Source: Arthrobacter sp. Leaf141 (GTDB lineage Bacteria > Actinomycetota > Actinomycetes > Actinomycetales > Micrococcaceae). From it: DNA of 64,000 nucleotides. The first letter of the stretch is position 1, and each line of letters starts with the position of its first letter. A model generated the notes under the pieces. That model had not been told where the DNA came from. It was given only the letters and a program-made list of their open reading frames with translations, and made no database searches. The stretch is taken from positions 492,336-556,335 of the forward strand of contig NZ_LMOL01000005.1 in NCBI RefSeq assembly GCF_001424565.1, given 5' to 3'. A program made the position numbers and the translations under genes. Of this stretch, positions 8,596-17,906 are shown in pieces.

Positions 8596-9804
8596 GTGAC
8601 TTACCCCGCAGCACCCGGCCCCACCAGCACTGACCCCGGACAGGATCCCCGCAACGAGAGGTCAGCCGTCATTGACCTGGCCGCCGTCCGGCACAACGTC
8701 CGCCGGCTTGCCGCGGCAGCCTCGCCGGCCAAAGTGATGGCCGTGGTCAAAGCCGATGCCTACGGCCATGGCGCCGTCCCCGTGGCCCGGGCCGCACTCG
8801 AGGCCGGCGCCGCCTGGTTGGGGGTTGCCCATATCTCCGAGGCACTGTCCCTCCGCGCGGCGGGTATCGACGCCCCGCTCCTGGCCTGGCTGCACACCAC
8901 GGAAAGCAACTTCGGCGCGGCCGTTGCCGCCGGCGTCGACATCGGCTGCTCGGGCTGGGAACTGGACCGCATCGTCGCTGCCGCCCGCGAGCAGGAACGC
9001 CCCGCCCGGATCCACCTGAAAGTGGACACCGGCCTGGGCCGGAACGGCGCCACCACCGGCACCTGGGACACGCTGGTGGGCGAAGCCATGGAATACCAGG
9101 ACCAGGGCCTGCTCCGCGTGGTGGGCATCTTTTCGCACCTCGCCGTGGCGGACGAGCCGGACCGGCCAGAGACGGACCAGCAGCTGGCCCTGTTCAAGGA
9201 AGTACTGGCCGTGGCGGAGGACGCCGGGGTGGATCCCGAGGTGCGCCACCTGGCCAACACCCCCGCCACGCTGTCCCGGCCCGACACCCATTTCGACCTG
9301 GTCCGGGTGGGCCTGGGCATCTACGGCCTGTCCCCGTTCGAGGACCTCACTGCCGCGGAACTCGGCCTGCGCCCGGCCATGACGCTGCGCACCGTGGTGT
9401 CGCAGTGCAAGCAGGTTCCGGCCGGGCAGGGCGTGTCCTACGGCCTGAACTACCGCACTGCCGCCGACACAACGCTGGGCCTCATCCCGCTCGGCTATGC
9501 CGATGGTGTGCCGCGCGTGGCAACGGGCGGCCCGGTCCGGATTGCCGGCACCACCTACCCCGTGGTGGGGCGGATCGCCATGGACCAGATGGTCATCGAC
9601 CTGGGTGGGGCCTCCGGGGCGGAGGCCGGCCTGTCCGGAGCCGAGGCGGTCCTGTTCGGCGACGGGGCCGACGGCGGTCCCACAGCTGACGACTGGGCCC
9701 GCGCCGCCGGGACCATCAACTACGAGATTGTCACCAGGATCAGCCCGCGCGTCCCGCGCCGTTTTATTAATGAGCCCGATGATGGCGCGGAGGGCGCCGC
9801 GTGA
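8596..9804 (+). CDS. alr: Alanine racemase
   Basis: PLP enzyme interconverting L- and D-alanine for peptidoglycan. About 402 aa. The PLP-lysine motif AVVKADAYGHG is near residue 50, the RVGLGIYGLSP segment and the C-terminal GRIAMDQMVIDLG with PLP-domain closure are present. The GTG at 8596 is chosen because TAGAAT (8583-8588) lies seven bases before it, with no Shine-Dalgarno site, which indicates a leaderless mRNA. It heads an operon with tsaE, tsaB, rimI and tsaD; its stop overlaps the tsaE start by four bases (GTGA). Confidence 0.93.
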   Translation: MTYPAAPGPTSTDPGQDPRNERSAVIDLAAVRHNVRRLAAAASPAKVMAVVKADAYGHGAVPVARAALEAGAAWLGVAHISEALSLRAAGIDAPLLAWLHTTESNFGAAVAAGVDIGCSGWELDRIVAAAREQERPARIHLKVDTGLGRNGATTGTWDTLVGEAMEYQDQGLLRVVGIFSHLAVADEPDRPETDQQLALFKEVLAVAEDAGVDPEVRHLANTPATLSRPDTHFDLVRVGLGIYGLSPFEDLTAAELGLRPAMTLRTVVSQCKQVPAGQGVSYGLNYRTAADTTLGLIPLGYADGVPRVATGGPVRIAGTTYPVVGRIAMDQMVIDLGGASGAEAGLSGAEAVLFGDGADGGPTADDWARAAGTINYEIVTRISPRVPRRFINEPDDGAEGAA

Positions 9805-10439
9805 GCGGGTCCGGCCAGCCCGCCTGGGAGCTCACGGTCCAGGCGACGACGGCGGAGCTGACCCATGCGCTCGCGGCCAGGCTGGCGGTGGTCCTCGACG
9901 CCGGGGACCTGCTGGTGCTCTCCGGCGAGCTGGGTGCCGGCAAAACCACGTTCACGCAGGGCCTGGCCGAGGGTCTGGGGGTCCGGGCCGGCGTCATTTC
10001 GCCCACCTTTGTGCTGGTCCGCATCCATCCCAACCTCGCCGACGGTCCCCGGCCCGGGGGACCGGACCTGGTCCACGTGGATGCTTACCGGCTCGGGTCG
10101 GCCGCGGAGATTGATGATATCGACCTGGAGAACACGCTGGATTCCGCCGTCACTGTGGTGGAGTGGGGCCGTGACCGGGTGGAGCACCTGAGCAACAGCC
10201 GGCTCGAGATCGACCTGCACCGGGCCATCGGCCTGGCCGGCGCTGCCACCGCTGGAGCGGCCGCCGGTTTACCGGCCCAGGAGACCCCAACGGAGCAGGG
10301 CGCCGGCTTCCTGGACTTTGATACCGACGAAACAGACGAACCCCGCACCATTGTGCTGCGGGGGTACGGTCCGCGCTGGCCGGCTGCCCCGGACCTTGCC
10401 TTTCCCGAAGGAGATCCGCATGCTGATCCTCGCCATTGA
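9801..10439 (+). CDS. tsaE: tRNA t6A synthesis ATPase TsaE
   Basis: P-loop ATPase that works with TsaB and TsaD to transfer threonylcarbamoyl to A37 of ANN-decoding tRNAs. The Walker A motif GELGAGKTTFTQGLAEGLG and the SPTFVLV and HVDAYRL strands are diagnostic. At 212 aa it is longer than the usual 150 or so; the extra C-terminal part after about residue 150 is Ala/Gly-rich and runs over the tsaB start by 20 bases. Translation starts at a GTG that overlaps the alr stop, so it is likely coupled to alr. Confidence 0.9.
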   Translation: MSGSGQPAWELTVQATTAELTHALAARLAVVLDAGDLLVLSGELGAGKTTFTQGLAEGLGVRAGVISPTFVLVRIHPNLADGPRPGGPDLVHVDAYRLGSAAEIDDIDLENTLDSAVTVVEWGRDRVEHLSNSRLEIDLHRAIGLAGAATAGAAAGLPAQETPTEQGAGFLDFDTDETDEPRTIVLRGYGPRWPAAPDLAFPEGDPHADPRH

Positions 10440-11091
10440 CACCTCCGCCGTGGCCAGCGCCGCCCTGGTGTCGGATGACGCGCTCGAGGGCATGGTGGCC
10501 GGTTTCGCCACCGAGGACACCCGCAGCCACGCCGAAGTGCTGGCCCCGGGCATCCAGGACATGCTGGCCACTGCCGGTGTTGCGGGAACGGACATCGATG
10601 CCCTGGTGGTGGGTGTGGGCCCCGGGCCGTTCACGGGCCTGCGCTCCGGCATCGCCACGGCCCGCACCCTGGCCTACGTCTGGGGCAAGCCGCTGCACGG
10701 ACTCATGAGCCTGGACGCGGTGGCCCTGGAAGTGGCGGAGTCCACCGCAGCCGTTCCGGAATTCCTGGTGGCCACCGACGCCCGGCGTAAAGAGGTGTAC
10801 TGGGCCCGGTACACCCTGGCACCCGGGCAGCTGCCCGAACTGGTGGACGGTCCGCACGTCGGTTTCGCTGCTGACCTTCCGGACCTGCCGGCCTTTGGCG
10901 CAGGCGCCGGGCTGTACGCCGATGTGCTCCGCGCTGACCCGGCCTTCGTCCGGGAGCAGCCCGATGCCCTGTACCTGGGCCAGTTTGCGCTGGCCCGGCT
11001 CGCGTCCGGCGGAACCCTGCCTGACTCCACCCCCCTGTACCTGCGCGAATCCGACGCACAGGTACCCGGACCCCGCAAGCGTGCCCTGTGA
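10420..11091 (+). CDS. tsaB: tRNA t6A synthesis protein TsaB
   Basis: ASKHA-fold scaffold partner of TsaD in t6A formation, about 223 aa. The start MLILAIDTSAVASAAL and the motif VGVGPGPFTGLRSGIATARTLA are typical. The ATG at 10420 is preceded by GAAGGAGATCCGC, a good ribosome site placed inside the end of tsaE. The downstream rimI start overlaps its stop (GTGA), so the genes are tightly coupled. Confidence 0.92.
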   Translation: MLILAIDTSAVASAALVSDDALEGMVAGFATEDTRSHAEVLAPGIQDMLATAGVAGTDIDALVVGVGPGPFTGLRSGIATARTLAYVWGKPLHGLMSLDAVALEVAESTAAVPEFLVATDARRKEVYWARYTLAPGQLPELVDGPHVGFAADLPDLPAFGAGAGLYADVLRADPAFVREQPDALYLGQFALARLASGGTLPDSTPLYLRESDAQVPGPRKRAL

Positions 11092-11594
11092 CCGCCGACG
11101 GACCCGCCCGCCTCGAGGGCATCACCCTCCGGCCCATGACCCTTGACGACGTCGCCGCCGTCAACGCGCTGGAGCAGCGGCTTTTCCCGGTGGACGCCTG
11201 GCCGCTGCACATGTTCCTTTCCGAACTGTCCCAGCCGGACACCCGGCACTACCTGGTGGCGGAGGACGCTGCCGGGATCGTGGGCTACGCCGGCCTGATG
11301 TGCATTGAGCCCATCGCGGACGTCCAGACCATCGCCGTCTTGCCCGAACAGGAAGGCCGCGGCATCGGCAGTACCCTCCTGACCCTCCTGATCGACGAAG
11401 CCCGGGCGCGGCGGGCAGCCGACGTGCTCCTGGAGGTCAGGGCGGACAATCCCCGGGCGCAGGCACTGTACGTCCGTTTCGGCTTCGAACAGATCCATAT
11501 CCGACAGCGCTATTACCGCGACGGCGTCGACGCCCTCATCATGAGGCTGCAGCTCGACGGCGGCAGCGGAACCACGGAAGCAGGCCAGCCATGA
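11088..11594 (+). CDS. rimI: Ribosomal-protein-alanine N-acetyltransferase RimI
   Basis: GNAT-fold acetyltransferase, 168 aa, which acetylates the N-terminal alanine of ribosomal protein S18 (and sometimes other proteins). Acetyl-CoA motif A is visible as [18 protein letters not shown], followed by [29 protein letters not shown]. The GTG start overlaps the tsaB stop and the stop overlaps the tsaD start (ATGA). Position between tsaB and tsaD is the common actinobacterial arrangement and supports RimI over a generic GNAT. Confidence 0.9.
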   Translation: MTADGPARLEGITLRPMTLDDVAAVNALEQRLFPVDAWPLHMFLSELSQPDTRHYLVAEDAAGIVGYAGLMCIEPIADVQTIAVLPEQEGRGIGSTLLTLLIDEARARRAADVLLEVRADNPRAQALYVRFGFEQIHIRQRYYRDGVDALIMRLQLDGGSGTTEAGQP

Positions 11595-12682
11595 ACCGGA
11601 CACAGCCACTGGTGCTGGGGATCGAATCCTCCTGCGACGAAACGGGGGTTGGCGTCGTGCGGGGGACCACCCTGCTGACCAACACCGTCTCCTCGTCCAT
11701 GGACGAGCACGTCCGGTTCGGCGGTGTTATTCCCGAAATTGCGTCCCGGGCGCACCTGGACGCCTTCATCCCCACCCTGGACGCGGCATTGTCCGACGCC
11801 GGTGTGCGGCTGGACGAGGTGGATGCCATCGCCGTCACCGCCGGGCCTGGGCTGGCAGGTGCCCTGATGGTGGGCGTGTGCGCCGCAAAGGCCCTGGCCG
11901 TTGCCACCGGCAAGCCCCTTTACGCGATCAACCACCTGGTGGCACACGTGGGGGTGGGGCTCCTGGCGCCGGACGGCGACGGGAGCGCCCCGGAACTGCC
12001 GGCCAACCTTGGCGCGCTGCTGGTTTCCGGCGGACATACCGAAATCCTGAAGATCAACAACATCACCGATGACGTGGTCCTCCTGGGCTCCACCATCGAC
12101 GACGCCGCCGGGGAAGCATACGACAAAGTGGCCCGCATCCTGGGGCTGGGGTACCCGGGCGGGCCGGCGATCGACGCCGTGGCCCGGACCGGCAACCGTG
12201 CCGCCATCAGGTTTCCCCGTGGCCTGAGCCAGCCTAAATACATGGGAACCGCCGAAGAGCCCGGCAAGCACCGCTACGACTGGTCCTTCAGCGGGCTTAA
12301 GACAGCAGTGGCCCGCTGCGTGGAGCAGTTCGAGGCTCGCGGCGAGGAGGTGCCGGTGGCGGACATCGCCGCAGCCTTCCAGGAGGCGGTGGTGGACGTG
12401 GTGTCCGCCAAGGCGGTCCTGGCCTGCCGGGAGCACGGGATCAAGGACGTGCTGCTGGGCGGCGGCGTCGCTGCCAACTCCCGGCTTCGCGAACTGACGG
12501 GCCAGCGCTGCACGTCCGCCGGGATCCGGCTGCACGTGCCGCCGCTGGGGCTGTGCACCGACAACGGGGCCATGGTGGCTGCCCTGGGAGCGCAGCTGGT
12601 GATGGCCGGCAAGGAGCCCAGTGGGATCGCCTTCGCCCCGGACTCCTCCCTCCCGGTCACAGCGGTCTCACTCCCGGCCTGA
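11591..12682 (+). CDS. tsaD: tRNA N6-adenosine threonylcarbamoyltransferase TsaD
   Basis: Catalytic subunit of t6A formation, 363 aa, metal-dependent ASKHA fold. The start [16 protein letters not shown], the metal-binding [12 protein letters not shown] (two His), the [11 protein letters not shown] loop and the C-terminal [14 protein letters not shown] and [14 protein letters not shown] motifs are all intact. It closes the alr-tsaE-tsaB-rimI-tsaD operon; the third copy of the 63-bp palindrome begins 19 bp past its stop and is likely the terminator. Confidence 0.95.
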   Translation: MNRTQPLVLGIESSCDETGVGVVRGTTLLTNTVSSSMDEHVRFGGVIPEIASRAHLDAFIPTLDAALSDAGVRLDEVDAIAVTAGPGLAGALMVGVCAAKALAVATGKPLYAINHLVAHVGVGLLAPDGDGSAPELPANLGALLVSGGHTEILKINNITDDVVLLGSTIDDAAGEAYDKVARILGLGYPGGPAIDAVARTGNRAAIRFPRGLSQPKYMGTAEEPGKHRYDWSFSGLKTAVARCVEQFEARGEEVPVADIAAAFQEAVVDVVSAKAVLACREHGIKDVLLGGGVAANSRLRELTGQRCTSAGIRLHVPPLGLCTDNGAMVAALGAQLVMAGKEPSGIAFAPDSSLPVTAVSLPA

Positions 12683-12700
12683 CCCCCCGCCTGAAGCCCC

Positions 12701-12763
12701 CGTTGCGCTATCACTTATGGTCCCCAAACCACCGGTTTGGGGACCATAAGTGATAGCGCAACG
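12701..12763. repeat. 63-bp palindromic repeat, copy 3 (perfect)
   Basis: A perfect 30-bp inverted repeat (12701-12730 with 12734-12763) around the loop ACC, bounded by CGTTGCGC and GCGCAACG. It lies between convergent tsaD and the GCS2-type ligase gene. The perfect pairing and the identical 63-bp length of all three copies show that the unit is conserved as a hairpin. Confidence 0.93.
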
Positions 12764-12817
12764 GGGACGGGGATGGGGGGAAAGCGGGGACGGGGGAAAG
12801 CGGGGACGGGGCGGAGG
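12763..12817 (+). repeat. G-run repeat next to palindrome copy 3
   Basis: Short direct repeats of GGGGAAAGCGGGGAC type give about eight runs of three or more G on the plus strand, at the 3' side of palindrome copy 3 and just before the stop of the convergent gene. It could form a G-quadruplex; no coding is seen. Confidence 0.55.
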
Positions 12818-12825
12818 TCGGGCTG

Positions 12826-13977
12826 TTAGGCCGTGGGGCCGTTCCGCATCTGCTTGACCAGGTCCAGCACCACGGCCTGGAGGTTCCCGCTGTTTTCTGC
12901 GGCGACCCGGCGCTGCCGCTGGTAGCCGGCGCCGCGGTTGATGATCTTTTCCACGTCGGCCAGTTCATCGGCGCAGCCCAGCTTGGCGGCCACCGGCTCC
13001 AACCGGTTCAGGGTCTCCAGCAGGTGGTCCGTGACCAGCTGCTCCTTGCCGGCGGCGTCCAGGATGATGATCGCCTCCATCCCGTACCGGGCCGCCCGCC
13101 ATTTGTTCTCCTGGATGTGCCACGGCGGCATGGTGGGGATGGTGCCGCCGCTGTCCAGGGTGGTGGAGAACTCGTCCACCAGGCACTGGGTGAGGGCAGC
13201 GATGGCGCCCACTTCCTCGAGTGTGGCCAGGCCGTCGCAGATCCGCATCTCGATGGTGCCCAGGTTGGGGACCGGCCGGATGTCCCAGCGGATCTCGGAC
13301 AGGGTGTCGATCACCCCGGTGGTGAACATGTCCTGCACATAGGACTCGTAGTCGGCCCAGGAGGAGAACTGGAACGGCAGGCCGGCGGTGGGAAGCTGCT
13401 GGAACATCAACGCCCGGTGCGAGGCATACCCGGTGTCCTCGCCGCCCCAGAAGGGGCTGGACGCGGACAACGCCTGGAAATGCGGGAAGTAGTTGACCAG
13501 GCCATCAAGCACCGGCAGCGCTTTTTCCCGGCGGTCCAGGCCCACGTGGACGTGGACACCGTAGATGACCATCTGCCGGCCCCACCACTGGGTCCTGTCG
13601 ATCAGCTTCGCGTACCTGGCCTTGTCCGTGACAGGCTGCAGCTGGGGCGGGCTGAACGGGTGGCTGCCGGCGCAGAACAGCTCCACACCCATGGGGTCCG
13701 TGATTTCGCGCACAGCAGCGAGGGACCGGCTGAGGTCCTCCTTGGCTTCGGCAGCGGTTTCACAGATGCCGGTGACCAGCTCCACGGTGTTCAGCAGCAG
13801 TTCCTGCTTGATGTGTGGGTGTTCATCGTCTTCGTTGAGCTCCGGGTGGCGCGCGGCCACGCCACGGAGCACCTGGTTGGCCACGGAGGCCAGCTCGCCC
13901 GTTTCACCGTCCACCAGGGCCAGTTCCCATTCCACACCAAGGGTTGATTGCCTCGATTGTGCGAAGTCGATCTGCAC
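12826..13977 (-). CDS. Carboxylate-amine ligase, GCS2 family (YbdK/EgtA-like)
   Basis: ATP-dependent ligase of the glutamate-cysteine ligase type 2 family, 383 aa. Family motifs include TLGVEWELALVD near the start, the ELFCAGSHPFSPP segment and the QMVIYGVHVHVGLD strand with the two His. In mycothiol-using Actinobacteria such proteins may make gamma-glutamylcysteine (EgtA, ergothioneine) or act as YbdK-type weak ligases; no egtB-E genes lie nearby, so the exact product is open. The GTG start follows TAAGGAAACGC. It converges on tsaD and is divergent from the GH3 lipoprotein gene. Confidence 0.8.
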   Translation of the reverse strand: MQIDFAQSRQSTLGVEWELALVDGETGELASVANQVLRGVAARHPELNEDDEHPHIKQELLLNTVELVTGICETAAEAKEDLSRSLAAVREITDPMGVELFCAGSHPFSPPQLQPVTDKARYAKLIDRTQWWGRQMVIYGVHVHVGLDRREKALPVLDGLVNYFPHFQALSASSPFWGGEDTGYASHRALMFQQLPTAGLPFQFSSWADYESYVQDMFTTGVIDTLSEIRWDIRPVPNLGTIEMRICDGLATLEEVGAIAALTQCLVDEFSTTLDSGGTIPTMPPWHIQENKWRAARYGMEAIIILDAAGKEQLVTDHLLETLNRLEPVAAKLGCADELADVEKIINRGAGYQRQRRVAAENSGNLQAVVLDLVKQMRNGPTA

Positions 13978-14081
13978 GCGTTTCCTTACTGTCCGGTTTG
14001 CCGCTGGCTCGCGCCGCTGACAGGCAATGGCTGGCAGGCGAACGGGTGGTCCAAGTCTAGTGCAGGGGTAGCATCGTACTG

Positions 14082-15791
14082 ATGGTTATGTTCCAGCGCC
14101 TGCCTCAACGACTTTCCAAAACCCTCCCCTTCCTCGCGGCGGCAGCGGCCCTTGCCCTCACCTCGTGCACCGCCACGCCGCCGCCTGCGACGCCGTCGGA
14201 ATCCCCGTCCGGTTCCACAGCTGCGGCCGCCCCGTCGCCAAGTACGACGCCGGTCCCCACAACCGCGCCCCCGGCACCTGATCCCGGTTCCCGGGCCTTG
14301 GGGTGGGGCCCCGAGCAGCGCGACCAGGACGCCGCCGCGGCAGCGGTGGCCGCCATGGACACCGGCCAGAAGGCCGGCCAGGTGCTGCTGCCGTTCTTTA
14401 AGGGCACCGACGCTGCCGCGCACGCCGCCGTTATTGAACGTCTGCACCTCTCCGGGGCCATCATCATGGGTGACAACGTGCCCAAGGGGCCGCAGGGGCA
14501 GGTTGATCCCGCCGCGATGACCGCCGCCAACCAACAGCTCGCCACCGCGACCAGGGCGGATGGGGATCCATGGCCGGGCCTGATCGGTGTGGACCAGGAA
14601 GGCGGAGTGGTGGCGCGGCTGGGCCTGCCCCTGACGGAATGGCCTGCGCCGATGAGCTTCGGGGCTGCCGGCAGCGAACCGCTGGCCCGCGAAGCCGGCG
14701 GCGGGCTGGCCGCTGAACTGGCACCGCTCGGGTTCACCGTTGACTTCGCGCCGGACACCGACGTGACCATCGGGCCCAAGGACCCCACCATCGGTGCCCG
14801 GTCCATGTCCTCGGATCCGGACGCTGCCGCTGCCCTGGGGGCCGCGTTCTCCCACGGCATGCTGGGCGCGGGGATCCTGCCCGTTGCCAAGCATTTCCCG
14901 GGCCACGGCTCCGTGACAGCCGATTCGCACCTCAGCCTGCCCGTGCAGCCCGCCACCGTTGAGGAACTCCGCGGCCGGGACTGGAAACCGTTCCAGGCGG
15001 CCGTAGCCGGCGGAGCGCCGATGATCATGACCGGGCACATTGCGGTTCCAGCGCTGGAACCCGGCGTTCCGGCGTCGCTCTCCGCCCCCACGTACCAGGC
15101 GCTGCGCGGCCTGGGCTTCAATGGCGTGGCCGTCACGGACGCCCTGAACATGGAAGCGGTGAACAAGCAGTACCCGTCCGGCGCCGCTGCCGTTAAGGCC
15201 CTGGCCGCAGGCGCCGACCTGCTGCTGATGCCGGCCGACGTGGATCAGGCCCATGCCGCCATTGTTCGGGCCGTCGCATCCGGCGAGCTCTCCGCGCAGC
15301 GGCTGGACGAGGCTGCAACGCGGGTGGCCACGATGATGACGTGGCGGGGCCGGACCGGAGCCCCGCAAGGCGCTGCGCCCGGCAGCGGTGCGGCACTCTC
15401 CGCCAAGGTCTCGGCGGCCGCGGTGACGGTCCTGTCCGGGTCCTGCACCGGGCCGCTGGTGCCGGGTGCCGTCCAGGTGACCGGCGGCGGTCCCGGCGAC
15501 CGGGAACGTTTTGCGGCCGCCGCCGCCCGCGCCGGGCTCGCGGTGGGCTCCGGGCCGGTGGTGAACCTGATCGGCTATGGCGGCCGCCCGGCCGGTGGGG
15601 ACATTGCCGTGGCCCTGGACGCACCCTGGCCGCTGCAGGAATCCGCCGCACCCGTGAAGCTGGCCGTCTACGGCCGATCCGACGGCGCTTTCGACGCGCT
15701 GGCAGCAGTGCTGGCCGGAAAGGCGGCCGCGCCCGGGAAGCTCCCGGCCGCCGTCGGCAGCTTCCCGCTCGGAACGGGCTGCGCGCCCTGA
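14082..15791 (+). CDS. GH3 family lipoprotein, beta-N-acetylhexosaminidase-like
   Basis: A 569-aa exported protein. The N-terminus has a basic region, a hydrophobic stretch and a lipobox-like LALTSC, giving a predicted lipid-anchored Cys near residue 28, followed by a Ser/Pro/Thr-rich linker to about residue 70. The GH3 catalytic domain follows, with the NagZ-type motif AKHFPGHGSVTADSHLSLP and the nucleophile strand VAVTDALNM. It likely releases GlcNAc from cell-wall fragments outside the membrane. The region after about residue 430 is an added domain. TAGCAT at 14069-14074 is seven bases before the ATG, indicating a leaderless mRNA. Confidence 0.85.
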   Translation: MVMFQRLPQRLSKTLPFLAAAAALALTSCTATPPPATPSESPSGSTAAAAPSPSTTPVPTTAPPAPDPGSRALGWGPEQRDQDAAAAAVAAMDTGQKAGQVLLPFFKGTDAAAHAAVIERLHLSGAIIMGDNVPKGPQGQVDPAAMTAANQQLATATRADGDPWPGLIGVDQEGGVVARLGLPLTEWPAPMSFGAAGSEPLAREAGGGLAAELAPLGFTVDFAPDTDVTIGPKDPTIGARSMSSDPDAAAALGAAFSHGMLGAGILPVAKHFPGHGSVTADSHLSLPVQPATVEELRGRDWKPFQAAVAGGAPMIMTGHIAVPALEPGVPASLSAPTYQALRGLGFNGVAVTDALNMEAVNKQYPSGAAAVKALAAGADLLLMPADVDQAHAAIVRAVASGELSAQRLDEAATRVATMMTWRGRTGAPQGAAPGSGAALSAKVSAAAVTVLSGSCTGPLVPGAVQVTGGGPGDRERFAAAAARAGLAVGSGPVVNLIGYGGRPAGGDIAVALDAPWPLQESAAPVKLAVYGRSDGAFDALAAVLAGKAAAPGKLPAAVGSFPLGTGCAP

Positions 15792-15826
15792 CCCCGGGAA
15801 CGTGCGCGAAGGCGTTTTAATGAAGG

Positions 15827-16645
15827 GTGCCCATTCTGAATAAAGACATGACCCTCTGCATCTCGCTCTCCGCACGGCCCAGCAACAACGGGACGCGCTT
15901 CCACAACCACCTGTACGGGCAGTTGGGGCTGAACTGGATCTACAAGGCGTTTGCCCCCACCAACCTGGAGCAGGCCATCGCCGGCGTGCGCGGGCTGGGC
16001 ATCCGGGGCTGCGCGGTGTCCATGCCGTTCAAGGAGGACGTGATGGCGCTGGTGGACGAGATGGACGATTCCGCCACGGCGATCGAATCCGTCAACACGA
16101 TCGTGAACACGGATGGCCATCTCAAGGCCTACAACACCGACTACACCGCCATTGAGCAGCTGCTGGCCAGCAACGCCGTCCCCACGGACTGGTCTGTCCT
16201 GGTCCAGGGCGCCGGCGGCATGGCCAAAGCCACGGTGGCAGCCCTCCGGGACGCCGGCTTCACGGACGTTACGGTCATCGCCCGGAATGAAGCCACGGGC
16301 CGGGCGCTCGCCGGCCAGTACGGTTTCGCCTGGCGGCCGGAGCTCGACGCCGGTTCAGCGGACCTGATCATCAACGTCACGCCGCTGGGCATGGCAGGCG
16401 GCCCGGACGCGGACGCGCTGGCGTTCCCCGCCACGGCCATTGACGCCGCCCGGATGGTGTTCGACGTGGTGGCGCTGCCAGCCGAGACACCATTGATCAA
16501 GGCGGCACGTGCGGCCGGGAAACCTGTGATTACGGGGGCCGAGGTGGCCACCATCCAGGCGCTGGAACAATTTGTGCTCTACACCGGAACCCGGCCCACC
16601 GCTGAGCAGGTCCGGGCCGCTGAAGACTTCATGAGGGCGCAATAG
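15827..16645 (+). CDS. Shikimate 5-dehydrogenase-like protein
   Basis: A 272-aa protein of the AroE/YdiB family. The catalytic pair is visible: Lys in VSMPFKEDVM (near residue 68) and Asp in AYNTDYTAIEQLL. The Rossmann part has VLVQGAGGMAKATVAAL and INVTPLGMAGG. The N-terminal substrate loop reads LSARPSNNGTRFHN, whereas AroE has a P-I-x-H-S-x-SP type loop, so the acceptor may differ from shikimate. GTG start with AAGG upstream. It lies 35 bp after the GH3 gene and may be read with it. Confidence 0.75.
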   Translation: MPILNKDMTLCISLSARPSNNGTRFHNHLYGQLGLNWIYKAFAPTNLEQAIAGVRGLGIRGCAVSMPFKEDVMALVDEMDDSATAIESVNTIVNTDGHLKAYNTDYTAIEQLLASNAVPTDWSVLVQGAGGMAKATVAALRDAGFTDVTVIARNEATGRALAGQYGFAWRPELDAGSADLIINVTPLGMAGGPDADALAFPATAIDAARMVFDVVALPAETPLIKAARAAGKPVITGAEVATIQALEQFVLYTGTRPTAEQVRAAEDFMRAQ

Positions 16646-16663
16646 TCCCTGCTGTGCTGGAGC

Positions 16664-17896
16664 TCAGACCGGCTCCACCACTACCGCCACCCGGTCCTCG
16701 CCGATGCGCGTCAGGACCAGGGTGGCGGTCTTCCCGCCGCCCTTTTTGGCGGAATGCGACTTGCCGGCGGGCAGCAGCTGTTTGCGGAGTTCCTCGGGCG
16801 TCACGGCGGTGCCGCGCTTCTTGATGTCCAGCACGGTGATGCGTTCCTGCTTCACCCACGCTTTAAGCGCCTTGACGTTGTACGGCATCACCTGCCGGAC
16901 TTTGTACGCCCGGGCGAAGGGCGTGTCCACCAGTGTGGGTGCGCAGATGTAAGCGATGTGCTCGTCCACCAGGTGCCCGCCCAGCTGAAGGGCGACGTCG
17001 GCCACCAGGCCTGCGCGGATCACCGCACCATCCGGTTCGTACAGGTAGCCCTCGACTGGGCCCACCGCAGGTACCGGACCCGCACCAAAGTCCTGGCCGC
17101 TGGTCAATTCCGCTGCACCGTGCGGGCTGAGCACCAGGGCGGCACGCCGGATGTCCGGGCGCCGGACCGCGTTGAACCAGAGCGCCACCTCGGTGACGTC
17201 GCCGCCCACCGACACCCACTGTGCCTCGCAGTCGGCAGGTACCGACTCGTGCGGCATGCCCGGCCCCATCTTCACGCCCACCGCGCGGCCGGAGGCAGCC
17301 AGGGCTTCGACGAAAGACAGCGGCGGGGAGAAGGCTTCGGGATCCCAGATGCGTTTGGTGCCCGAGGTGGAGGTGACCCGGCGTGCGGGATCCAGCCAGA
17401 CGCCGTCGACCCCGTCCAGCGGAACGGACGTGGCGTCGGCGTGGACCACCGTGGCGTTGGGGAAGGGGATGAGGTTCACGGTGGCGCAGGCAGCAGTGGT
17501 CTCGTCCATTTCCACTGCCGTGACGTTGATGTCCATGGAGGCAAGCGCCAGCGAGTCCGCGGCCAGGCCGCAGCCCAGGTCCGCGACATGGCTGATGCCG
17601 GCAGCAGCAAACCGCTGGGCGTGGCGGGCGGCAACACTCAGGCGGGTGGCCTGCTCAAGTCCCGCCTGGGTGAACAGCATCCGGGACGCGAACTCCCCGA
17701 ACTTGGCTTCGGCCTTGGTGCGCAACCGGGACTGGGTGAGGACCGCCGAGACGAGGGCGGGGGAGTGGCCGGCCTTTCGGAGGGCGGCGTTAAGCGCAAA
17801 GGACTCCTCGTCCCGGTAGGGGCCCAGGGACGCAAGGAGCTCCCAGCCTTCGGCGGTGAGCAAGGGCGCGATCTGGTCCTGGGGTGCTGGGGGCAT
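16664..17896 (-). CDS. Class I SAM methyltransferase with THUMP-like C-terminal domain
   Basis: A 410-aa protein. Residues about 95-200 form a Rossmann methyltransferase: the SAM loop HVADLGCGLAADSLALAS, the acidic ribose-binding strand TAVEMDE and the VWLDPARR active-site strand. The last 90 residues match the THUMP-like domain found in this actinobacterial family. The target is probably RNA, but it is not known. TAGGCT (17904-17909) lies seven bases before the ATG, a leaderless arrangement. It runs downstream of the AraC gene on the same strand with only 10 bp between. Confidence 0.8.
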   Translation of the reverse strand: MPPAPQDQIAPLLTAEGWELLASLGPYRDEESFALNAALRKAGHSPALVSAVLTQSRLRTKAEAKFGEFASRMLFTQAGLEQATRLSVAARHAQRFAAAGISHVADLGCGLAADSLALASMDINVTAVEMDETTAACATVNLIPFPNATVVHADATSVPLDGVDGVWLDPARRVTSTSGTKRIWDPEAFSPPLSFVEALAASGRAVGVKMGPGMPHESVPADCEAQWVSVGGDVTEVALWFNAVRRPDIRRAALVLSPHGAAELTSGQDFGAGPVPAVGPVEGYLYEPDGAVIRAGLVADVALQLGGHLVDEHIAYICAPTLVDTPFARAYKVRQVMPYNVKALKAWVKQERITVLDIKKRGTAVTPEELRKQLLPAGKSHSAKKGGGKTATLVLTRIGEDRVAVVVEPV

Positions 17897-17906
17897 GCGT
17901 TCCAGC

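Noticed and set aside
13986..15875. Long minus-strand open frame (629 codons) opposite the GH3 gene
   Set aside because: It is a shadow of a GC-rich gene: no family motifs, many Arg/Gly/Pro/His residues, and the plus-strand gene has a lipobox and GH3 catalytic motifs.
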